Assembly (NCBI GenBank): GCA_000720375.1
Contig: JOAA01000019.1
Span: forward strand, 248,001 to 312,000
DNA length: 64,000 nucleotides
Reading direction: 5' to 3'
Source of the DNA: Rhodococcus rhodnii
GTDB lineage: Bacteria > Actinomycetota > Actinomycetes > Mycobacteriales > Pseudonocardiaceae
Part shown: positions 9,217 through 17,083 of the stretch, piece by piece
Layout of the letters: each line of letters starts with the position of its first letter
Numbering within the stretch: the first letter of the stretch is position 1
The notes under the pieces: generated by a model
What the model saw: the letters and a program-made list of their open reading frames with translations, nothing else
Told to the model about the DNA's origin: nothing
Database searches by the model: none
Made by a program: the position numbers and the translations under genes

Positions 9217-10644
9217 TCAACCAGAACGCCCGGCCGGTCGCAGCAAAGTCGTGCTCAGCAACCCATATAGCGCAGCGCCGATGACGAACGCGACGGCGAC
9301 GCCGATGTTGCTCGCGCCGACGCTGCCTGCTTCGGCCGCCGGTGTGAGCCAGTAGCCCAGGATCGTGCGGATGTTCTCGTCTGCCGAGGTGACAAGGCCG
9401 AGGCCGACGACGATCGCGACCACGATCGACAGCACTCCGGCCGCGTTGAAGGCGCCGTACTTGCCTGACGGGTCGTAGAGCGCGTCCTTGTCGTAGCCGC
9501 CTTTGCGGTGCAGGAACATGTCGGTCACGAAGATCGCCGACCACGCCGCTGTGACGACACCGATGACGATCAGGAACGCTTGCACGGGAGCGAAGAAGCT
9601 CGGCGAGATGAAGACCAAGTAGATCCCACCGATGATCATCAGCACGCCGTCGATCGCGACCGCGACCCACCGCGGCATCTTCAGGCCGAGGGCGAGCAGG
9701 TTCAGTCCCGAGCTGTAGAGGTTGAACACCGCGCCCGCGATCACGCTGAGGATCGTGGCCAGGAGGAACGGGATCAGGAACCACGTCGGCAACGCGACCG
9801 CGAACGCACCGATCGGGTCAGCTGCCGCCGCTGCGGCCAACGCTGGATTACCCGCGGTCAGCAGGACGCCGAAGAGCATCAGCACAGCAGGCGCGGTCGC
9901 ACCGCCGATCGCCGTCCACCAGACCACCGACTTCGCCGAGCCTTTGGTGTACCGGCTGTAGTCCGCGCCTCCCGGTGTCCAGCCGATGCCGTTGGCTATC
10001 ACCAGCGTGATGCCGCCGATCACCAGCGCGACGCCTGCCGTTCCGGTCTCGGACGAGAAGTCGAGGTCCGGGATGATGATCAGCAGGTAACCGACGACCG
10101 CGACGGCGACAGCCAGCGTGATCCACTTCTGAACGCGGAGGATCACGTCGTAGCCGTAGATCGCGATCGCCATGACCAGGCCGGCCGTGATCACGAAGCC
10201 GAGAACCACCATGGGTGTGTTGTTCAGGTCGGGACTGATCCGATCGAGGATCGTGCGCGTGGCGAGAACACCGAGAGTGACACTGACCGTCTCCCAACCT
10301 ACTAACGACAAATACACGAAGAAGGTTGGTAATTTGTTGCCGTGGTGGCCGAAGGCCGCCCGGCTGAGCGTCATGGTCGGCGCGCCGCCCTTGGTCCCCG
10401 CCCGCGCGACCAAGCCGACAACGGGGTACGAAACCGCCAGCCCGATGGCCACCGCCAAGGCGCCCTGCCACGGATTCAGGCCCAAACCCACCACGAAGAC
10501 GCCATAAGCCACGGTGAAAAAGCTGAAATTCGCCGCTGTCCACGGCCAGAACAGGCTGGGCGGGCTACTGTGCCGCTCGGTGTCGCCGACCCAGTCGATG
10601 CCCTTCTGCTCGATCTGCCAGCTGTCCCGCGCGACCCCGACCAC
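9217..10644 (-). CDS. NCS1-family nucleobase:cation symporter (cytosine/purine permease)
   Basis: A 475-residue polytopic membrane protein with about twelve hydrophobic segments and the NCS1 signature region beginning LFWPWTAANFSFFTVAYG. Typical NCS1 blocks such as GGAPTMTLSRAAFGHHGN and the NGIGWTPGGADYSRY loop are present. Start GTG at 10644 is supported by GGAGG seven bases upstream. It imports cytosine, purines or related compounds with a cation; the exact base is not decidable. It is first in an operon with the nucleoside hydrolase. Confidence 0.92.
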   Translation of the reverse strand: MVGVARDSWQIEQKGIDWVGDTERHSSPPSLFWPWTAANFSFFTVAYGVFVVGLGLNPWQGALAVAIGLAVSYPVVGLVARAGTKGGAPTMTLSRAAFGHHGNKLPTFFVYLSLVGWETVSVTLGVLATRTILDRISPDLNNTPMVVLGFVITAGLVMAIAIYGYDVILRVQKWITLAVAVAVVGYLLIIIPDLDFSSETGTAGVALVIGGITLVIANGIGWTPGGADYSRYTKGSAKSVVWWTAIGGATAPAVLMLFGVLLTAGNPALAAAAAADPIGAFAVALPTWFLIPFLLATILSVIAGAVFNLYSSGLNLLALGLKMPRWVAVAIDGVLMIIGGIYLVFISPSFFAPVQAFLIVIGVVTAAWSAIFVTDMFLHRKGGYDKDALYDPSGKYGAFNAAGVLSIVVAIVVGLGLVTSADENIRTILGYWLTPAAEAGSVGASNIGVAVAFVIGAALYGLLSTTLLRPAGRSG

Positions 10645-10666
10645 AGGCTGTCCTCCCTGCTCCAGT

Positions 10667-10711
10667 GGGGTGACGCAGTGGTGTCTCCCAAAAGAGTCGA
10701 CAAGTCACCCC
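10667..10711 (-). promoter_or_regulatory. Inverted repeat in the leader of the permease operon
   Basis: An 8-base inverted repeat (GGGGTGAC / GTCACCCC) encloses 29 bases. Its arm nearest the gene ends about nine bases before the ribosome binding site of the NCS1 permease gene. The position fits an operator or an mRNA leader structure. I could not match it to a known purine or guanidine riboswitch class. Confidence 0.4.
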
Positions 10712-10847
10712 TGCAAACCAATGCCGCGGCAGTCAATCGTTGACCATAAGCGGAACGTAACAGGCGTGTCCGCGCCTGAACAGCAGCATGTCTAGGGGTC
10801 TTGCTGGTGTGGCGTGGACACGCCGGATGCGAGGGGGAGTCGCGTGG

Positions 10848-10874
10848 CGCGCCCGGCGCTCATGGCCGGGCGCG
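10848..10874. terminator. GC-rich hairpin at the end of the small unknown gene
   Basis: A perfect 10-bp stem (CGCGCCCGGC / GCCGGGCGCG) with a 7-base loop overlaps the stop codon of the minus-strand small gene. No U-tract is visible, as is usual for actinobacterial hairpin terminators. Confidence 0.5.
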
Positions 10875-11084
10875 TGTGTGGGATGCCCGGATCCACTCGG
10901 AGGCAAGGGCGTATGGATCCATCGTGGTCGCGGTGCCTTCGGCGATGCGCTGCACCGCGAACCGCAGCAGATGGCTGGCGTGCTCGGAGCCGACGCCTGC
11001 TTCACCGGCGAGACGCTCGTAAGCCATCTCGGACTTGTACGCGCGCTCGCACTGCGCCGCGACTAAGTCCGGTAGGTAGTCCAT
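10860..11084 (-). CDS. Small protein of unknown function
   Basis: A 74-residue predicted helical, soluble protein beginning MDYLPDLVAAQCERAYKSEM. I do not recognise a family. Support for reality is an AGGAGGAG ribosome binding site about 11 bases upstream of the ATG at 11084, a normal amino-acid composition, a hairpin exactly at its stop codon, and a divergent arrangement with the TenA-like gene. A start at 11111 would add nine residues but would place the ribosome binding site inside the gene. Confidence 0.5.
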   Translation of the reverse strand: MDYLPDLVAAQCERAYKSEMAYERLAGEAGVGSEHASHLLRFAVQRIAEGTATTMDPYALASEWIRASHTRARP

Positions 11085-11195
11085 ACTCCTGTGTACTCCT
11101 CCTGCTCTCATGCGACTGAGACGTGCGGTGAACTTAAGGGTGATGCGTCCGGGAAGGTGACGTTCACCATGCTTCGGTCCCGTAACGTTTGCGCA

Positions 11196-11840
11196 ATGAC
11201 GACCTCAGCCCGCGCAGTGTTGAGTCAGACCCAAGCAGAACTCACTCCTTTGCCGGGAGCAAACCGCCTGCTACCGCTGGTCGCGGACGGCCGTGCCCCA
11301 GTGTCGGTCATCGCGGCACTGGCCGGTGAAGAACGGCACATAATCGCCAGTGACTGGCGGGCGTTCCTGACTTTGGCCGCTCGCGCGGAGGAACAGTCCA
11401 CCAGACAGTTCTTCAGCTTCCTCGCCGGTGGCGAGAGCGTAGCGCTCGACCTGCTTGTCCCACTGGCCGAGGCATCAGGCGCCGACTTGGCCGGCTATAC
11501 GCCGCAGGCGGGATGTCAGGCATATCCGGCATATGTGGCGTCTTTGGCGCTCAACGCGTCACCGGTCGACGCCCTGCTCGCATTGTTCGCCAACTTTGCG
11601 GCGTGGGGCGAATACTGCGCGGCAATAGCATCATCGTTGCGCGAACACTACGGATTCGACGATCGCGCGTGCGCATTCTTTGACTTCTTCGCCAAGCCTG
11701 TCCCCGAACCGGAACAGTATGCGTTGAACGCAATTCAATCGGCTTTGGACGGCGGCTGGCGACCGGACGAGGCGCGTCGACACGGGCGCATGTTGCTGAA
11801 CTACGAGCTGATGTTCTGGAACACCCTCGCGGATCTCTGA
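11196..11840 (+). CDS. TenA/PqqC-like (haem-oxygenase fold) protein
   Basis: A 214-residue helical protein resembling the TenA/THI-4/PqqC family: an N-terminal DWRAFLTLAARAEEQSTRQFFSF-like segment, a central tyrosine/cysteine region and a C-terminal aromatic cluster (NYELMFWNTL). TenA homologues hydrolyse aminopyrimidines in thiamine salvage, but no TPP riboswitch or thiamine gene is nearby, so a different small-molecule role is possible. I choose ATG 11196; upstream codons in frame are unlike the family. A short palindrome GGTGACGTTCACC lies just upstream. Confidence 0.7.
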   Translation: MTTSARAVLSQTQAELTPLPGANRLLPLVADGRAPVSVIAALAGEERHIIASDWRAFLTLAARAEEQSTRQFFSFLAGGESVALDLLVPLAEASGADLAGYTPQAGCQAYPAYVASLALNASPVDALLALFANFAAWGEYCAAIASSLREHYGFDDRACAFFDFFAKPVPEPEQYALNAIQSALDGGWRPDEARRHGRMLLNYELMFWNTLADL

Positions 11841-11842
11841 AC

Positions 11843-12400
11843 TCAGGCCCGCAGGGACTCGATCATGATCGAGCCCAGCCTGCCCGGCTCGCCGTCGATG
11901 TGCCGTTCGGCGGCGATGATCCCCACGATGATCGCCTTCAGGTCGGCGCCGGTCACGTCCGCGCGCACCGCACCAGCCTCCTGGGCACGGGCAAGCAAGT
12001 GATCCTGAGCAGCGCGTAACTCGGTATGGGCCGAACCCAGCACCTCGACGGGGTCACGGCCCGACGAGGCCAGCGCCTCACCAAGGGCCTTGTTGCCGAC
12101 GACGTTGCGGACCATCCGGACGACGAAGCCGAAGAACGCCGGACCGGGTTCCGGCGCGTCCGCAAGCGCTTGCGCGTCCGCGACGAGCCCCTCGACCCTG
12201 CTGATCAGAATGGCCTCGAGCAGCGCCTCCTTGGTCGGGAAGTGCCGGTACACGGTGCCGATGCCGACCCCGGCCCGCTTGGCAACCTCGTCGACCGGCA
12301 CGGCCAGTCCCTCGGTCTCGAAGACCTGCTGGGCGACTTCAAGCACCCGCGCCCGATTACGCCGCGCGTCGGCCCTGAGCGGCCTTTCGGTCTCGGTCAT
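11843..12400 (-). CDS. TetR-family transcriptional regulator
   Basis: A 185-residue repressor-type protein. The N-terminal helix-turn-helix (VPVDEVAKRAGVGIGTVYRHF, residues about 30-50) is canonical, and the C-terminal domain resembles the SbtR/TetR C-11 type, with the GIIAAERHIDGEPGR-like end. ATG 12400 is preferred, with GAGGTGAGGAG-type sequence upstream; a longer frame to 12505 lacks support. Its stop is two bases from the stop of the convergent TenA-like gene. No operator is obvious in front of it. Confidence 0.9.
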   Translation of the reverse strand: MTETERPLRADARRNRARVLEVAQQVFETEGLAVPVDEVAKRAGVGIGTVYRHFPTKEALLEAILISRVEGLVADAQALADAPEPGPAFFGFVVRMVRNVVGNKALGEALASSGRDPVEVLGSAHTELRAAQDHLLARAQEAGAVRADVTGADLKAIIVGIIAAERHIDGEPGRLGSIMIESLRA

Positions 12401-12589
12401 GCTCCTCACCTGGTCGAAATGCCTGGTCCGCCGCATCGGGGTGATGCGGAGCAAACATTCCGATTCTAACTCCGGTGAAGAGGCCAGGAATGTGACTAAA
12501 TACAACCAAGGCCGATCAACCTGATCGTGTTACCCGGCGACAGATCCATGGCGCGCGATGATGTTGCCCCGGTTTCACGGACTCGGCGG

Positions 12590-12609
12590 TGAGGAGATCA
12601 GGCTCGACG
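12590..12609. repeat. IS3 terminal inverted repeat (orfB side)
   Basis: Matches the other terminus after one gap: TGAG, GAGAT, GG and TCGACG blocks are shared. It lies eight bases beyond the orfB stop codon. Confidence 0.65.
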
Positions 12610-13503
12610 GTGGGTGGTGGTTTCGAACAGTATCGGGCTCATCCAGTCCAGGGCAGAGTGTCTGCGGCGGCGGTTATCGAAGCCGGTGGCCAACGCCGCC
12701 GCGTCGAGCTGTCCCGGATCCTGTTCGCCGCGTCCGATGCGGGCGCGGGCCGGCAAGTCGAGCACGATCTTGCTGCTGGACGAGCCGCCTTCGATGCATT
12801 CGAAGATCGCGCTCGCGAGCTCGATCCTGGTGCGCCAGCGCTGCCGGTCGAGTAGCTCAGTTTGCAGGCGTGCCCAGAATGCCTCGGCCATAGCGTTGTC
12901 ATACGGGTCGCCGACGGTGCCCAGCGAGGGCAAGAGTCCCGCCTTGCGGGCGCGTTCGGTGAAGATCCACGAGATGAACTGGGTGCCGTGGTCGGCATGG
13001 ATGATCCCATCCGGTACCTGGCCGGTGATACCGCGAGTATCGATGGCCATCCCCAGCGCGGCGGTAGCCAAATCGGCTCGTTGCCGCGAGTCGATCGCCC
13101 AGCCGACTACCCGGCGGAAGGAGGCGTCGAGAACCACGCAGCAGTAGACCTTGCCCGCACGCGTGGGGTGTTCGGTGACGTCGGTGACCCACAACTGGTT
13201 CGGCCCACCGCGACGGAGGTCACGCTTGACCAGATCCGTCACCGTCACTCCTGCGGGCACTCGTTTGACCTTGCGCCGCAACGGCAATCCGGCCGGGCCG
13301 GCCTGGCGCATCAGTAAAGCCACCACTTTTCGTGACACGGTCACGCCCCGGCCGTGGACCAGTTCGGCGCGCACCCGTGGTGCCCCATAGGTGTGCCGTG
13401 ATGCCCCGTGCACCGCGGTGATCTGGTCGGTCAGCCACGCCTGGCGAATAGCCCGGGCGGACGGCGGGCGGGTTCGGGCGTCGTAGAACCCGCAGCGGGG
13501 CAC
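12598..13503 (-). pseudogene. IS3 transposase OrfB (DDE catalytic half), with in-frame insertion
   Basis: An rve-type integrase core with all three catalytic acidic residues visible: WVTDVTEHP, IIHADHGTQF and DNAMAEAFWARL. The C-terminal signature NRRRRHSALDWMSP is normal for the family, but between IFECIEG and FDNRRRRHSAL sit 35 residues (from 12682 to 12786) that IS3 relatives lack. Expression would normally need a -1 frameshift from OrfA; a T5 run (13513-13517) lies at the junction in the right phase. OrfA is broken, so I class it as a non-functional remnant, though the frame itself is intact. Confidence 0.75.
12682..12786 (-). other. 105-base in-frame insertion inside the transposase gene
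   Basis: Codons for GSSSSKIVLDLPARARIG and a further 17 residues separate two segments that are contiguous in typical IS3 OrfB proteins (IFECIEG and FDNRRRRHS). The junctions share GGC on both sides. The inserted block has no stop and keeps frame. Its source is not identifiable from the window. Confidence 0.6.
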
Positions 13504-13864
13504 TCCCAGCGCAAAAAGGCTTGCTTGACCGGGACGTCCTCAACGACCAGTTCGGCCACGAGGGCGAACCGGGCTTTTGGGGCACCACCCTGCTCGACCG
13601 CGGCAGCGGCCTTGCGCAGGATCTTGACCTCGTTCTCCAACTCCGCGATCCGCGCTTGGGCCGCTGCCAACGCAGCCAATTCGATCGCCTCAGGACCTGA
13701 CGAGACCATCCTCGGTCGATCCGGTCCTGTTGCCTCCAGCGGTACAAGCAGGACTGCGCGATGCCCAGCGACGCGGCACCGACCGGCACCGTCCGGCACC
13801 GACCGGCCCGCCTCGATCAGGTCCAGAGCACGCCGCCGGAACTCCGGCGGACAGGCTTCGGCAC
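13431..13864 (-). pseudogene. IS3 transposase OrfA (HTH half), frameshifted
   Basis: Pieces of one OrfA occur in two frames: PEFRRRALDLIEAGRSV, then AASLGIAQSCLYRWRQQDRID in a second frame, then ELAALAAAQARIAELENEV and the leucine-zipper-like tail back in the first. The first break is at a 10-base unit present three times (13774-13803); removing one unit restores a continuous frame. The second break needs one added base just before the ATGGTC codons. GTG 13864 with AAGGAG upstream is the likely original start. Confidence 0.75.
13774..13803. repeat. Three tandem 10-bp units in IS orfA
   Basis: CGGCACCGAC, CGGCACCGTC, CGGCACCGAC in tandem on the plus strand. Two units would keep orfA in frame; the third shifts it, which suggests replication slippage. 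Confidence 0.8.
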
Positions 13865-13890
13865 GACCGACAAATCTCCTTCGGCAAGAT

Positions 13891-13911
13891 CGTCGAACCG
13901 TATCTCTCTCA
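13891..13911. repeat. IS3 terminal inverted repeat (orfA side)
   Basis: Complementary terminus of the element, ending in CTCA on the plus strand. It is about 27 bases upstream of the probable orfA GTG start and just before its AAGGAG ribosome binding site. Confidence 0.65.
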
Positions 13912-14556
13912 ATGCACAGAGGACTTCGCCACTTGCTTCGGCACAGGGTGCTCAGCTGACGATGGCGATCACGATCAGCTCGGCGGTGTCGTCGGTGAGC
14001 TGATTAGGTTGTCGCGCAAGGAGTTCCAGTATTGACGAGGCTCGACCAACCCGTTCCAGTACCCGCACCTTCAACAGCCACGGCATCAAGGAATGGCTTC
14101 AGGCCGAGTTCGGATTCGCCGGCACGCCAACGCTGATCGGCGCGGGTTTCGGTGTGGACGTCGAGTGGTTCAATTCCCGTGGGGCGGACCTGTGCGACAC
14201 GGTTGGGTCGGTGTCCGGCGAAGAGCTTCCGCGTGTCGGGATTGGCGTCCTCCTTGCTGCCACCGATGCGGAGTGCGGCCTGCCCGACGGCTCATGTGAC
14301 TGGTCCGGCCGTCATCGCGATCTGGCTCTGGTTTGGTCCATGATCCGCCCGGATGGAGCCTGGCGGTGAGGCGCTCGAAAACCAGTGGAGCGGCGCCGCT
14401 GTACGCCATTACCGTGCTGGCGGGCCAAGTTGTCTAGTCAAAGGCGTGCCGTTGTACACACTGTGAGACCTCCCAAGCGCTGATTTTGTCGCGCGTCGCG
14501 CATGTGCGCCGCGCTTCTTTTTGCTGCGGACTTCTCACAGAAACCGGTGTACTTCT
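13912..14556. other. Probable gene debris next to the IS; no confident gene
   Basis: About 645 bases without a recognisable gene. A plus-strand frame that opens after a stop near 14010 and ends at 14369 reads protein-like segments (FNSHGIKEWLQAEFGF, then GAGFGVDVEWF and GRHRDLALVWSMIRPDG). It lacks a good start in the same frame, while a TTG with AAGGAG at 14033 opens a different frame. This pattern fits a decayed gene cut by the insertion sequence. I do not recognise the family. Confidence 0.45.
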
Positions 14557-15105
14557 GTGCTCATAAACTGGGTGGTTGTTCCCACCTGCCTTCCACTCGT
14601 TCGCCGCCGTTGCCACTTGTGCACGTCCGAGCGTTTCCGGGCAAGCGGGAAATTTCGCGTCAACGCACACCACAAGCTCATCGACGCCTGGCTCCTCGTG
14701 CTCTGTACAGGTTGCGGGGACACTGCCAAGCTCACGGTCCTGGAGCGGGTGAATGTGCGCTCCATACGACCTGAGCTGCTGAACCGGCTGCGTGACAACG
14801 ACCTTGGCCTGATAGCCGAACTGCTCCAGGATCCGGTCGTGCAGCGCCGTAATCGCATCGCCCTCGACTGGGACAACGCCTGGCGCCTCGACACCGGCGG
14901 ATCGGATCACCTCGACCGTGAGGTGATCGACGTCTCGGTCCGCTTCGCGGCACGGATCCCGGTCCGGCCCGTGCAGCTGATCGCCGAGGCCTGCGGTCTT
15001 TCACGGGGCGAGGTCAAGAGACTCCTCGCGGAGGGCAAACTCGTTTCGGCAGTCCGGTTGAGCGGCAAGCTCTCCGGCGACTTCACCTTCACGCTCAAGC
15101 GCTGA
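14557..15105 (+). CDS. DUF1062 domain protein
   Basis: About 182 residues. The arrangement VPTCLPLVRRRCHLCTSERF, then SGKFRVNAHHKLIDAWLL, then CTGCGDTAKLTVLERV matches DUF1062: two CxxC pairs suggest a zinc-ribbon-like N-terminus followed by a helical C-terminus (ARIPVRPVQLIAEACGLSR) with a KRLLAEG motif resembling an RNA-binding S4-like segment. Function is not known. GTG 14557 is preferred because homologues start near the W-V-V-x-P segment; the frame also allows a start at 14521. Confidence 0.75.
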   Translation: MLINWVVVPTCLPLVRRRCHLCTSERFRASGKFRVNAHHKLIDAWLLVLCTGCGDTAKLTVLERVNVRSIRPELLNRLRDNDLGLIAELLQDPVVQRRNRIALDWDNAWRLDTGGSDHLDREVIDVSVRFAARIPVRPVQLIAEACGLSRGEVKRLLAEGKLVSAVRLSGKLSGDFTFTLKR

Positions 15106-15136
15106 GCCCTCCTGGAGGGCCGCACCGCGTGGCCGC

Positions 15137-15169
15137 CGATGCCGTCCGTCGAGATGACGGACGGCATCG
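15137..15169. terminator. Bidirectional hairpin between convergent genes
   Basis: A perfect 14-bp stem (CGATGCCGTCCGTC and its complement) with a 5-base loop lies between the DUF1062 gene and the convergent peptidase gene, 12 bases from the latter's stop. Confidence 0.8.
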
Positions 15170-15181
15170 CGAGCCGTCCGA

Positions 15182-16945
15182 TCATCGCGCGGGGAGCCAG
15201 CGGTCGAACCAGGTTAAGTTCTGGGTCATTGCCGCGGCGCGGTGTGCCGGTTGGTGGAAGACGTGGGTTTCGTCGGGGTAGACGATCAGGTCCACAGGGA
15301 CACCTTGGGCTTTCAGGTAGGCGCGGAGTTCCATGTTCGCCACTGCGTTGAACGAGGCGGCCTGCAGCAGCATCGGTGTGCGGATGTTCGCGGCTCGTAG
15401 GTCTGCGGCGAACTGCCGCCAGCGTTCTGCCGCTTGGGGATCTACAGGTGAGCCGCCGAAGACCTGCTTTGCCATCTCGGCGGCATTCGGGTTTTGGGCT
15501 CCGAGCAGCCAGTATCCGACTGTGCCGTTTCCGCCTTCGCCTGCCGAGACTGCTTTGAACATCGTGGAATGGGCTGCGGCGAGCTGACTGACTTCGGCGC
15601 CGCGGCTGTAGCCCGCGATGCCGACGCGGCTTGGGTCCACGAACCCTGCGTCGATGCCAGACCGCACTGCGGCCTCCATCATGGCGACGGGTTCCAGCAG
15701 GTTTCGCAAGGTCTCCGGCCAGTCCTTGCCTGGTCCGCCCGGGGCTGTGGTGGATTCGTCGACCCCCAGTACGACGTATCCCTTGGCGGCGAAGAGCTGT
15801 GACGGGTACTGCCATTCATGGCCTTCTGACATGAAGCGGTTGGCTGAGGCATCCCAGCCGTGAGTGATGACGATGGCCGGACATCTCGTCGACCTGCACT
15901 GTGGCGGAACGATTTGGTACCCACCGGCTTGGTGGCCGTGTACGTCCGTCCACTGTGCTGCGACGGGCGGCTGGAACCGCACTCCGGCGAAGTGTGCGTT
16001 GGGATTGTGGCCGTCACGGATCTTCTGGCCCTCGATCACCACCAACCGAGGCGGAGAAGACCAGGTCTGACGGACGGCGGCCGCTCGATTTACCGCATAG
16101 GAGAACGCACTGAAGTTGTCGGCACCGAGCGCCGGGGGTACAGGCGGCTTCGACGACGGAACGTTGATCTCCTTGCCTGTTGAGACCTCGATTACCCAGG
16201 ACTCGCCGCGGAAGGCCAGTTCCAGCCGGCTGCCGTCGGCTGCCCACGTCACCGAGGGCCCGAGACCACCCTGCGGGCCGAGGTCCAGATCGGTTAGATG
16301 TCGAGGCCGCCCTGCGTCCCACAGCCACACGCCGACCCGAGCCGAGCTGTACTGTCCTTCCACAATGGACTGGATGCCGTACTTGCTCTCGTCGTACACC
16401 ACTCCGGCGCGGGTATCCGGCTGCACCAGGTTCGGCGTGATGAACGCGAGCCTGCGGCCGTCAGGGGACCATTCGTGCCGAAGGACCTTCGCATCATGGG
16501 CAGGCGTGTTGGAGTTGTAGAACGCGAACCGCTGTCCGCCGATCGGCACCGCCGGGACCGGAGCGTCGAACAGCTTGCGCGGTCTGCCACCCGCAGCAGG
16601 CACGGACCAGACCTCGTCGGCACCGTCCACAGCGGTCAGGAATGTGATCGAGTCGCCGTGCCAGCCGAGGTTGGTCATCCGTTCGCCCGCGTAGACGGAT
16701 CTGGCCCGGTCCGGTCGGTCGAAGTCGGCGACCATGATCCGGCTGACCACCTTGTTCGCCGCGACGGACGGTTCGTACACCAGAAAGGCGACTTGTCTGC
16801 CGTCCGGCGAGATCCGGGTTTCCGGGATCTGCCTGACCTCTACGACGTCTTTGACCTCCATGGCACGCGGCGCCGCGGACGCGGGCGCGCCCGACAGCGT
16901 GGCCGCAACCAGCGCCAGTACAGCCACGGTGATGCGTTTTCTCAT
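15182..16945 (-). CDS. Secreted prolyl-oligopeptidase-family serine peptidase (S9)
   Basis: 587 residues with an N-terminal signal peptide ending PASAAPRAM. Residues about 30-330 resemble a TolB/DPP-IV-like beta-propeller (ETRISPDGRQVAFLVYE, HEWSPDGRRLAFITP). Residues about 340-587 are an alpha/beta hydrolase with nucleophile elbow AGYSRGAE near residue 445 and catalytic histidine in VYPDETHVFHQPAH. The protein should act outside the membrane on peptides or other esters. A two-component system is transcribed divergently from about 140 bases upstream. Confidence 0.88.
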   Translation of the reverse strand: MRKRITVAVLALVAATLSGAPASAAPRAMEVKDVVEVRQIPETRISPDGRQVAFLVYEPSVAANKVVSRIMVADFDRPDRARSVYAGERMTNLGWHGDSITFLTAVDGADEVWSVPAAGGRPRKLFDAPVPAVPIGGQRFAFYNSNTPAHDAKVLRHEWSPDGRRLAFITPNLVQPDTRAGVVYDESKYGIQSIVEGQYSSARVGVWLWDAGRPRHLTDLDLGPQGGLGPSVTWAADGSRLELAFRGESWVIEVSTGKEINVPSSKPPVPPALGADNFSAFSYAVNRAAAVRQTWSSPPRLVVIEGQKIRDGHNPNAHFAGVRFQPPVAAQWTDVHGHQAGGYQIVPPQCRSTRCPAIVITHGWDASANRFMSEGHEWQYPSQLFAAKGYVVLGVDESTTAPGGPGKDWPETLRNLLEPVAMMEAAVRSGIDAGFVDPSRVGIAGYSRGAEVSQLAAAHSTMFKAVSAGEGGNGTVGYWLLGAQNPNAAEMAKQVFGGSPVDPQAAERWRQFAADLRAANIRTPMLLQAASFNAVANMELRAYLKAQGVPVDLIVYPDETHVFHQPAHRAAAMTQNLTWFDRWLPAR

Positions 16946-17026
16946 CTGTTCCCCCGAGTCGTTTGTGTGATTCCACGCTACGAATTCGGGTGGGTTCGGG
17001 GCATCGGTCTACGGTCCGAACTTGGA

Positions 17027-17067
17027 GTTGACCAGGGGTGATGGTTCGGGTTGACCCGGGTTGATGG
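17027..17067. promoter_or_regulatory. 18-base direct repeat upstream of the two-component system
   Basis: GTTGACCAGGGGTGATGG (17027-17044) and GTTGACCCGGGTTGATGG (17050-17067) differ at two positions and are spaced 23 bases start to start, about two helical turns. They sit directly before the histidine kinase gene. Possible response-regulator binding sites. Confidence 0.45.
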
Positions 17068-17083
17068 GCCTATGGTGGAGCCC

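Larger units (their letters stand above)
12590..13911 (-). mobile_element. IS3-family insertion sequence, degenerate
   Basis: A 1322-base element encoding OrfA and OrfB of an IS3-type DDE transposase on the minus strand. Imperfect terminal inverted repeats start TGAG-GAGATCAGGCTCGACG (12590) and TGAGAGAGATACGGTTCGACG (complement of 13911). The ends are TG...CA as expected for IS3. No matching 3-4 base target duplication is seen (CGG before, ATG after), so the element is old or was rearranged. OrfA carries two frame errors and OrfB an in-frame insertion, so autonomous transposition is unlikely. Confidence 0.85.

Noticed and set aside
11091..11195. N-terminal extension of the TenA-like protein
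   Set aside because: Cysteine-rich, unlike the family, and overlaps the divergent promoter; ATG 11196 fits better.
10996..11195. TPP riboswitch before the TenA-like gene
   Set aside because: No CTGAGA / ACCTGA core elements of the thi-box were found.
14150..14190. Possible tRNA T-arm (GGTTCAATTCCC)
   Set aside because: The flanking bases do not form a 5-bp T stem and no acceptor or anticodon arm can be drawn.
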